From the NCBI GenBank assembly GCA_041569895.1, contig JBFFXF010000171.1, positions 1 through 15,520 of the forward strand: a DNA stretch of 15,520 nt. The letters are read 5' to 3'. Every line of letters begins with the position of its first letter. Positions within the stretch are counted from its first letter, which is position 1. Positions 1 to 6,493 of the stretch are shown here, in pieces. Position numbers and translations under genes: made by a program. The DNA comes from JBFFXF01 sp041569895. GTDB lineage: Bacteria > Planctomycetota > UBA8108 > JACQVS01. The notes beneath the pieces were generated by a model. The model did no database searches, was not told where the DNA came from, and was given only the letters and a program-made list of their open reading frames with translations.

Positions 1-2
1 AC

Positions 3-29
3 GGGAACGGGCACGGGATCGGGTACGGG
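3..29 (+). repeat. G-rich hexamer tract, potential G-quadruplex
   Basis: Five GGG runs (3-5, 9-11, 15-17, 21-23, 27-29) are each separated by exactly three bases (AAC, CAC, ATC, TAC). This matches the standard G3N1-7 pattern for an intramolecular G-quadruplex on the plus strand, which is the coding strand of the transporter gene starting about 50 bases downstream. A similar tract lies upstream of the kelch gene on its own coding strand (14217-14245). The tract may be the end of a larger repeat element cut by the window edge. The pattern is seen directly; folding and any regulatory effect are inference. Confidence 0.6.
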
Positions 30-76
30 ACCGAGCCCTCCCCCCGACGCCCGTGCCCGACAGCCCCCACGCCCGG

Positions 77-82
77 TATAAT
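77..82 (+). promoter_or_regulatory. Candidate -10 box (TATAAT) at the transporter start
   Basis: A perfect TATAAT overlaps the first possible ATG (81) of the SLC13-type gene. No convincing -35 element is seen at the usual distance. If the box is used, transcription would begin near 88-90, so translation would have to start at the next in-frame ATG (93), giving a leaderless or nearly leaderless message. This agrees with the absence of a Shine-Dalgarno sequence before either ATG. In such GC-rich DNA a chance TATAAT is uncommon, but function is not proven. Confidence 0.4.
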
Positions 83-1595
83 GCCCCGCCTCATGCACTC
101 CCGCGCGCCATCGATCCAGCGAGTCGGGCTCGTTGCCGGGCCGGCGCTCGCCGTCGTCGCTCTCGTGGCGTTGCCGCGCGAGTACACCGGGGCTGTCGGT
201 GACTCGGTGGCGTTCTCGTGGGCGGGTCGGACGACGGCCGCCGTCGCTGCGTGGATGGCAGTGTGGTGGCTCACCGAGGCGGTCCACGTCACCGTCACGG
301 CGCTGTTGCCGATCGTCCTGCTGCCGCTTCTCGGGGCGCGGTCGATCGAGGCGGTCACCGCGCCGTACGCGCACCGGCTGATCTTCCTCTACATGGGCGG
401 GTTCTTCATCGCGCTGGCGATGGAGAAGTGGGGCCTGCACCGGCGCATCGCGCTGCGGCTGCTCGGCGTGGTCGGCACCGGGCCGCGCGCGATGGTCGGC
501 GGGTTCATGCTGGTGACCGCCTTGCTCAGCATGTGGGTCTCGAACACCGCGACGACCCTGATGATGCTGCCGATCGCGCTCAGCGTCGTCGGTCTGGTCA
601 CGCCGGGCAACGATGAGGAGACGCCCGGGAGCTTTCCGGTCTGCATGATGCTCGGCATCGCGTACGGCGCATCGATCGGCGGCATCGGCACGATCATCGG
701 CACGCCGCCGAACCTCTTCCTGGCGGGGTTCGCCAGGGACACGCTGGGCGAGCCGATCAGCTTCGCGCGCTGGCTGGTGATCGGCCTGCCGGTGGTGGCG
801 GTCTTTCTGCCGCTGGCGTGGTTCCTGCTCTGCTGGGTACTCTTCCCGCTCGGCGACCTGCGGCTCGAGGGCGGGGTCCAGTCGATCCGTCGCGCCGCGG
901 CCGACCTCGGGCGCATGGATCGCGGCGAGCGGGTGACGCTGGTGGTGTTCCTGAGCGCCGCGACGGCCTGGATCTCGCGCTCGTGGCTGAACGAGATCCG
1001 CATCGGCGACGTCTCCCCGCTTGCCGGCCTCACCGATCCCGGCGTCGGCATGATCGCGGGGCTGTCGCTCTTCCTGATCCCGGTCCGGCGCGTCGAGGGA
1101 CGCCGCGAGTGCGCGCTCGACTGGAAGACGGCGTCGCGGCTGCCGTGGGGCGTGTTGATCCTCTTCGGCGGCGGGCTCAGTCTCGCGGACTCGATCCGCG
1201 ACAACGGCGTCGGTGACTACCTCGCGGCGCAGGTGGCCGGGCTGGGCGGCGTGCACCCGGTGCTCTTCACCCTGGTGCTCGTCGCCATGGTGATCTTCCT
1301 GACGGAGCTGACGAGCAACTTCGCGACCACGGCGACGCTCGTGCCGATTCTCGCGAGCGTCGCCATCGGCCTCGGCATCGATCCGTTCCTGCTCATCGTG
1401 CCCGCCACCGTCGCCGCGAGCTGCGCGTTCATGCTGCCGGTGGCGACACCGCCGAACGCGGTGGTCTTCGGATCCGGCAAGGTGACCGTCGCGCAGATGG
1501 CGCGGGCGGGAATCTGGCTCAACCTGGTGGGGATCGTCGTCGTCACGGTGCTCACGTACGCCGTCATCGTGCCACTTCTCGGAGGCGGTCGATGA
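81..1595 (+). CDS. SLC13/DASS-family anion (dicarboxylate/citrate-type) transporter
   Basis: A 504-residue polytopic inner-membrane protein of the divalent anion:Na+ symporter family, which imports di- and tricarboxylates or sulfate with sodium. The first signature, S154-N155-T156 followed by ATTLMMLPI, is canonical, and a GTPPN motif sits near residues 207-211. The inverted-repeat half carries S412-N413-F414 followed by ATTATLVPI, and then the conserved LPVATPPNAVVFGSG near 452-466. The length is normal for the family. The second SNT motif reads SNF, replacing the Thr that contacts the substrate carboxylate in VcINDY-type structures, so the exact substrate is uncertain. The start could be ATG 81 or ATG 93; neither has a Shine-Dalgarno sequence, and a TATAAT box overlaps the first. 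The stop overlaps the next start by 4 bp (ATGA), indicating translational coupling. The family call is firm; the substrate is unknown. Confidence 0.93.
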   Translation: MPRLMHSRAPSIQRVGLVAGPALAVVALVALPREYTGAVGDSVAFSWAGRTTAAVAAWMAVWWLTEAVHVTVTALLPIVLLPLLGARSIEAVTAPYAHRLIFLYMGGFFIALAMEKWGLHRRIALRLLGVVGTGPRAMVGGFMLVTALLSMWVSNTATTLMMLPIALSVVGLVTPGNDEETPGSFPVCMMLGIAYGASIGGIGTIIGTPPNLFLAGFARDTLGEPISFARWLVIGLPVVAVFLPLAWFLLCWVLFPLGDLRLEGGVQSIRRAAADLGRMDRGERVTLVVFLSAATAWISRSWLNEIRIGDVSPLAGLTDPGVGMIAGLSLFLIPVRRVEGRRECALDWKTASRLPWGVLILFGGGLSLADSIRDNGVGDYLAAQVAGLGGVHPVLFTLVLVAMVIFLTELTSNFATTATLVPILASVAIGLGIDPFLLIVPATVAASCAFMLPVATPPNAVVFGSGKVTVAQMARAGIWLNLVGIVVVTVLTYAVIVPLLGGGR

Positions 1596-2878
1596 GCGAC
1601 ACCGGCGCGGTCCGGGGACGCGGCCTGCTGAGGGTGATCGGTCCGGGTCTCCTGGTCGCCGCGACCGGCGTCGGTGCGGGCGATCTCGCCACCGGCGCGT
1701 TCGCGGGCAGTCAGGTCGGACTCGCGGTCCTCTGGGCGGTGCTCGTCGGCGCGGCGATGAAGTTCGCCGTCAACGAGGGGCTGGCGCGGTGGCAGCTCGC
1801 CACCGGAACGACGCTCCTCGAGGGCGCGGTCGCGAAGCTCGGCATCCTCGTCGCGATCGTCTTCCTGCCGTACCTGGTGCTGTGGAGCTTTTTCGTCGCC
1901 TCCGCGCTGATGAGCGCCTGCGGCGCGACCATGCACGCCATGGTGCCCGTGTTCGACGATCCGGTGATCGGGAAGCGTGTCTTCGGCGTGGCGCACAGCC
2001 TCCTCGGGCTGGCGCTCGTGCTGCGGGGCGGCTACCGGCTCTTCGAGCGCGTCATGAGCGTCTGCATCGGCGTGATGTTCGTCACGGTGATGGTGACGGC
2101 CTTCAGCCTCTGGCCCGGGACGGGCGCCGTGGCGCGTGGCCTCCTGCCCGACCCGTCGTCGTTGCGGGGCGACGACCTGCAGTGGACCGTCGCGCTGATG
2201 GGCGGCGTCGGCGGCACCGTGACGGTCCTCTGCTACGGCTACTGGATGCGCGAGAGCGGCCGCGAGTCCGGAGCCGACCTCGGAGTCTGCCGGATCGATC
2301 TCGCCACGGCGTACACCATGACCGCGATCTTCGGGATCTCCATGGTGATCATCGGCAGCACCGTGCCGGTCGAGGGGAAGGGCGCCGCGCTTCTGGTGAC
2401 GCTCGCCGATCGACTCTCCGGGCCGCTCGGGTCGCCCGGTCGGTGGGCGTTCCTCATCGGCGCGTGGGGCGCCGTCTTCAGCAGCCTGCTCGGTGTCTGG
2501 CAGGCCGTGCCGTACATCTTCGCCGACCTCTGCGGGCAGCTCGGCCGCCGCCGCGGCGGCGTCGGATCGACCAACGGCGAGCCGGTCGAGCGCTTCCGGG
2601 TCGAGACGCGTTCGCTCGCGTACCGGGCGTCGCTGCTCGGCATCGCGATCGTGCCGGCGCTCGGGCTCGTCGTCGACTTCAGGCGCATCCAGAAGCTCTA
2701 CGCCATCACCGGCGCGTTCTTTGTCCCGCTGCTCGCTCTGGCGCTCCTGATCCTCAACGGCCGTGCCGACTGGGTCGGCGACCGGCGCAACCGCTGGCTC
2801 GCGACCATCGCGCTCATCGCCGTGCTCGTCTTCTTCGCGTGGTACGGGTGGGTGTCGCTGACGGGCTCGCCAGCCTGA
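1592..2878 (+). CDS. Nramp-related membrane transporter with a non-canonical metal site
   Basis: A 428-residue membrane protein with about 10-11 hydrophobic segments. The N-terminal block (GPGLLVAATGVGAGDLATG, residues 17-35) aligns with TM1 of the Nramp divalent-metal transporters, and the following KFAVNEGLARWQLATG block (57-72) is typical of the family. The hallmark TM1 DPGN motif is absent: the equivalent stretch reads GVGAGD (26-31). The TM6 region (about 201-222, ending CYGYWMRE) lacks the usual MPH motif with its metal-ligand Met. It therefore belongs to a divergent Nramp-like subgroup, and calling it a Mn/Fe transporter would be unsafe. It overlaps the upstream SLC13-type gene by 4 bp, so the two are almost certainly co-translated. 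It ends 10 bases before the convergent cytochrome-nitrilase gene. Fold confidence is high; substrate is unknown (Mg2+, another cation or an organic solute are open possibilities). Confidence 0.85.
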   Translation: MSDTGAVRGRGLLRVIGPGLLVAATGVGAGDLATGAFAGSQVGLAVLWAVLVGAAMKFAVNEGLARWQLATGTTLLEGAVAKLGILVAIVFLPYLVLWSFFVASALMSACGATMHAMVPVFDDPVIGKRVFGVAHSLLGLALVLRGGYRLFERVMSVCIGVMFVTVMVTAFSLWPGTGAVARGLLPDPSSLRGDDLQWTVALMGGVGGTVTVLCYGYWMRESGRESGADLGVCRIDLATAYTMTAIFGISMVIIGSTVPVEGKGAALLVTLADRLSGPLGSPGRWAFLIGAWGAVFSSLLGVWQAVPYIFADLCGQLGRRRGGVGSTNGEPVERFRVETRSLAYRASLLGIAIVPALGLVVDFRRIQKLYAITGAFFVPLLALALLILNGRADWVGDRRNRWLATIALIAVLVFFAWYGWVSLTGSPA

Positions 2879-2888
2879 CCTGCGCGCC

Positions 2889-5800
2889 CTATTCAGGCAC
2901 CGGGACGTTGAAGAAGAACACGCCCTTCGAGTCGACCGCGCTTCCCGCGTCGGCCGCGTCGATCACCAGGCGGTCGCCGAGCAGCTCGCGGGCGCGGATC
3001 GATCCGTCCGGGGCGGTGACCAGGAACTCCGCGGGGTGGACGAAGACGATGAAGAGGCGGTTCTCGCGCGAGCGCGCCTGCAGGAAGTGGTCGTTCTGCT
3101 CCGGCCCGAACATGCCGCCGGAGGGGCAGAGGAGAAAGTCGGCGCCGTTGAGGCGGAATCCCTCGACGATGTCGGGATAGCGCCGGTCGGCGCAGATCAT
3201 CGTGCCGATGCGCCCGTGCGCCGTGCGGAAGACCGACGAGACCCGTCCCGGCTCGTTGCGGACGAGCTCGTGGCCGAGACGCTGCTTGCGGTACTTGCCG
3301 ACCAGGCGGCCGTCCGGATCGATCAACACCGCCGTGTTGTGGCGCTGATCGCCGTCGGCCTCGAGCAGGCCGGCGATCAGGTGGATGTCGAGCTCGTCGG
3401 CGAGCGCGGCGAGCCTCCGGAAGTACGACCCGCCGGGGATCGGCTCGCCAAGGGCGCGGTACTCGTCGAGCGGGATCGACTTGTCCGCGATCGCGTAGCC
3501 GTCGAGGAAGCACTCGGTGGTGCACACGACGGCGGCCCCGCGTGCCGCCGCCTCGCGGATCAACGGCTCGGCGCGGCGGAAGTTGGCCTCGCGGTCGCCT
3601 CGAATCCACTTGAGGACGATCCCCGCGACGCGGACCGTGCGCGACGTGCGGCGCTCTCCGGGCGCGCGCAGCGTGCCGAGGTACGCGACGAGGTGCCTGA
3701 AATCGCTCGCCGTCATCCGCTCGATGAGCCCGTCGGGCATCAGCGACGTCTCCGACACGCCGTGGCGAACGATCGCCGCCACCGGCACCTTGATCTCGCG
3801 ATCGTCCTCGAGGAGCAGCGTCACCGACTTGCCGCCGTCGCGGTAGTGGAACTGGATCCCGGCGTGCGCCTCGCCGCTCCTGGTGACGATGAAGTAGCTC
3901 TGGTACTCGATGGCGATCTCCTCCGACGGGCGGAGAATCGAGCGCGCGATCTCCGCGATCGACTTCGAGTCGGCGACGCGCGAGAGGTCCGGTCCGACGC
4001 CGCCCCCGCGACCCCCGACCGTGTGGCAGCGGCTGCAGTCCGCCGCGGGGCCGAAGAAGACGCGCCGGCCGACGTCGGGATCGCCGCCACGGCCGGCCTC
4101 GCGGATCCATCCCTCGATTGAATCGGGCCGCCCGCGCTGCTCGCCGAGGGCGAGCTCGAGCTGTTCGCGGAGCTCGTCGTCGAGCGTCTCGCGCCGCGGA
4201 ACGTGCAACCGCGAGCGCAGCGCCTCGAGCGCGCGCGCCGCGGGCCCGTTCGGGCGGTCGCTCGCATCGGGGCTCGCGGTCGTCGTCGCGTCCGCCGGTT
4301 CCTGCGCCGCATGTCGCAACGCACGGGCCGCCTCGAGCCGCACGGCGGGCTCACCGTCGTCGATGAGGGCGACGAGCGGATCGATGGTGTCAATGACGGC
4401 GTCACCGCCGGCCAGTCCCGAGACCGCGTCCGCCCGCAGTCCCGCGGGCAGCTCCCGGTCGCGGGCGAGCTCGAGCAGGACGCGCCGCGCCGCCGGCGAG
4501 CTCGACCACGCCAGGGTGCGCGTCGCCTCGCGCGCGAGCAGCGAGTCCTCGCCACGGGCGAGCGCGCCGAGCTCCCCGACGAGCGCCCGCTCGGGCTCTC
4601 GCACGAGCGCGACGGCGACGGCCCGCACGGCGGTGGGGCGGTCGCGGTCGCTCACGAGCGCGGCGAGAGCGGACTGATCGAACCGGCGGCGGATGCGGAA
4701 GCCGGCGACCTTCCGCTCGACCGACTCGACGGCGCGCGGCGAGAGCGCCTCGCGAGCCGCGAGCCACGTCTCGACGAGCTCGACGGGGACCGGCTCGCGC
4801 GCGATGGCCAGATCGAGCGCGTCCCGCGCCGCGGTAAGGCGCGACTCGCCCGCCCAGATGAGCGCCATGCGGCGGACGCGTGGATCGCCGTCCGCGAGGA
4901 GCCGCTCGAGCGCGCTCGCATCCGGTCGCTCTCCGGATCGTCGCAGCGCGAGCAACGCGAGGAGACGCGTGTCGGCGTCGTCGCTTGCGATCGCCTCGAG
5001 GACGCGGCGGCGATGGGCGGGACGCGCCAGGGCGGTCACCGTCGCCGAGTAGAGGAACGGATCGTCGCTCGCGCGGCGATCGATCAGGTCGTCGAACGAT
5101 CCCCGGCCCCGCGCGCGGAGGACGCGCCGGAGCTCGAGCGCCGCGGCGTCCGGCGTCGCCACCGGGAAGCGCTCGCGAGGCGTCTCGACATCGACACCCT
5201 TCCGTGCCGAGATCCTCCAGACGCGTCCCTCGCCGTGATTCGGGTAGTCCTTGCGCACCCAGTCGGTGACGTAGACCGCGCCATCGGGGCCGGCCGCGAT
5301 GCCGACCGGGCGGAAATCGCGTCCGCCCTCGATGAGGGGACGTCTCCCGGCGACCACCGTGGCGCCGTGCGGCCGCGGCACGTAGAGGTCGATCGCGTGG
5401 CCTCCCCAGACGGTCACCAGCCAGCCGTCGCGCAGGCGAGCGGGCAACGCGGCGCGGCTCGCGTCGAGGATGCCCGACGGCGCCTCGCCCGTGCCGGCGG
5501 CGATCGGCAGCGTCCCGGGAAGCTCGCCGTTCCAGGCGTCGAAGGGATGCAGGCCGCTCGGTCCCCAGAGCGCGCGAAAGCCGTAATCGCCGCCGTCGAT
5601 GACGTGCACGATGCGGTTCGGCCCACGCGAGTCGGGATCGTTGTCGACGCACAGCAGGCGGCCGTCGCGGTCGATCTCGAGGCCGAACGGGTTCCAGAAA
5701 CCGGTCGCCACCTCGTGGACGTTGCGGCCATCGGGACGGCAGCGGGCGATGGCGCCTCCGTCGCCGTATCCCGAGACCGACGACCCATCGCTTCCGACGA

Positions 5801-6392
5801 CGCGCCACGGGTGGCCGCCGACGTTGCCCCGCGACGCGTACACCCGGCCGTCGCGGTCGACGATGACGCCGAGGAGCGTGCTGTGGTCGTAGGTCTGGGG
5901 CGTCTCGAGCGTCAGGATGCGGCGCTGCCGGTCGCTCGAGCGCTTCTCGTCGACGGCGCCGACGAGCACGACGCCGCGTCTCTGGCAGAGGTAGAGCTCG
6001 CCGCGGGGCGAGAGCGCCAGGTTCATGGCGTCCTCGAAGCCCTCGGCGAGGACGCTCACCGAGTCCGCGCGCCCGTCGCCGTCGGTGTCCTCGAGGACCT
6101 TCACCCGGTCGCTCGACGGTCCGTCGTAATCCGGTGGCGGGCTGTGCGTGTGCGATTCGATGACGAGCACGCGACCGGCGTCGTCGACCACGATGCCGAC
6201 CGGCGTGACGATCTGCGACGAGTCGGCGAAGAGCTCGATCTGCAAATCCGCATCGAGCGAGCGCGGCGTCACGGCTCCGTCCGACTCGTCCGCCGCGATG
6301 CCGTGCGCGGTGACGAGACCGATGGCGACGGCGAACGGGGCGAGCGCCGTCGCGGCAGGGGAAGACAGACGTGCGGAGCGAGATGCGTTCAT
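2889..6392 (-). CDS. Secreted beta-propeller / HEAT / cytochrome c protein fused to a nitrilase-superfamily hydrolase
   Basis: A 1167-residue protein. The start at 6392 is preferred over an upstream in-frame one because it has an AAGGG Shine-Dalgarno (6400-6404) 7 bases away and opens directly into a signal peptide (about 1-34, ending HGIAA-D). Domains in order: a sorbosone-dehydrogenase-like beta-propeller of the PVC 'membrane-bound dehydrogenase' type (about 43-395); HEAT-like alpha repeats (about 412-697); a mono-haem cytochrome c (about 770-908) with C786-S-R-C789-H790 and likely axial Met885 in SLMPDG; then, with no stop, a carbon-nitrogen hydrolase domain (about 918-1167). The last domain keeps the Glu-Lys-Cys triad: E960 (CTTECFLDGY), K1036 (KYRKQ), C1067 (MICADRRYP). 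The cytochrome part normally ends near LVAYLGTLR (901-909), so the nitrilase is an extra C-terminal module and would be exported with it. The role is inferred: electron-transferring oxidation of a sugar or alcohol, with amide or nitrile hydrolysis. Substrates are unknown. Transcription is divergent from the DUF1080 gene. Confidence 0.9.
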   Translation of the reverse strand: MNASRSARLSSPAATALAPFAVAIGLVTAHGIAADESDGAVTPRSLDADLQIELFADSSQIVTPVGIVVDDAGRVLVIESHTHSPPPDYDGPSSDRVKVLEDTDGDGRADSVSVLAEGFEDAMNLALSPRGELYLCQRRGVVLVGAVDEKRSSDRQRRILTLETPQTYDHSTLLGVIVDRDGRVYASRGNVGGHPWRVVGSDGSSVSGYGDGGAIARCRPDGRNVHEVATGFWNPFGLEIDRDGRLLCVDNDPDSRGPNRIVHVIDGGDYGFRALWGPSGLHPFDAWNGELPGTLPIAAGTGEAPSGILDASRAALPARLRDGWLVTVWGGHAIDLYVPRPHGATVVAGRRPLIEGGRDFRPVGIAAGPDGAVYVTDWVRKDYPNHGEGRVWRISARKGVDVETPRERFPVATPDAAALELRRVLRARGRGSFDDLIDRRASDDPFLYSATVTALARPAHRRRVLEAIASDDADTRLLALLALRRSGERPDASALERLLADGDPRVRRMALIWAGESRLTAARDALDLAIAREPVPVELVETWLAAREALSPRAVESVERKVAGFRIRRRFDQSALAALVSDRDRPTAVRAVAVALVREPERALVGELGALARGEDSLLAREATRTLAWSSSPAARRVLLELARDRELPAGLRADAVSGLAGGDAVIDTIDPLVALIDDGEPAVRLEAARALRHAAQEPADATTTASPDASDRPNGPAARALEALRSRLHVPRRETLDDELREQLELALGEQRGRPDSIEGWIREAGRGGDPDVGRRVFFGPAADCSRCHTVGGRGGGVGPDLSRVADSKSIAEIARSILRPSEEIAIEYQSYFIVTRSGEAHAGIQFHYRDGGKSVTLLLEDDREIKVPVAAIVRHGVSETSLMPDGLIERMTASDFRHLVAYLGTLRAPGERRTSRTVRVAGIVLKWIRGDREANFRRAEPLIREAAARGAAVVCTTECFLDGYAIADKSIPLDEYRALGEPIPGGSYFRRLAALADELDIHLIAGLLEADGDQRHNTAVLIDPDGRLVGKYRKQRLGHELVRNEPGRVSSVFRTAHGRIGTMICADRRYPDIVEGFRLNGADFLLCPSGGMFGPEQNDHFLQARSRENRLFIVFVHPAEFLVTAPDGSIRARELLGDRLVIDAADAGSAVDSKGVFFFNVPVPE

Positions 6393-6402
6393 CGACGGGC
6401 CC

Positions 6403-6432
6403 TTGTGATTCGAAATCGCCAGCCCGTAGAAT
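6403..6432 (+). promoter_or_regulatory. Candidate sigma70-type promoter for the DUF1080/PhoD genes
   Basis: TTGTGA (6403-6408, four of six matches to TTGACA) and TAGAAT (6427-6432, five of six matches to TATAAT) are separated by 18 bases in the 101-base gap between divergent genes. This predicts a transcript starting near 6439 with a leader of about 55 bases. On the opposite strand a weaker TATTCT (6434-6429) overlaps the same site and might serve the cytochrome-nitrilase gene, so the two promoters could compete. The match is by eye only. Confidence 0.45.
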
Positions 6433-6493
6433 AACGGCTCTTCAGTGGAACTGGGAACCCCCCCCGCGGAAGGACGTTCGAAGGAGACGAGGA

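Noticed and set aside
4203..6434. Long plus-strand open frame opposite the cytochrome-nitrilase gene
   Set aside because: It is rich in Arg, Ala, Glu and Asp with no domain, and is the expected antisense shadow of a GC-rich gene whose own strand encodes recognisable domains.
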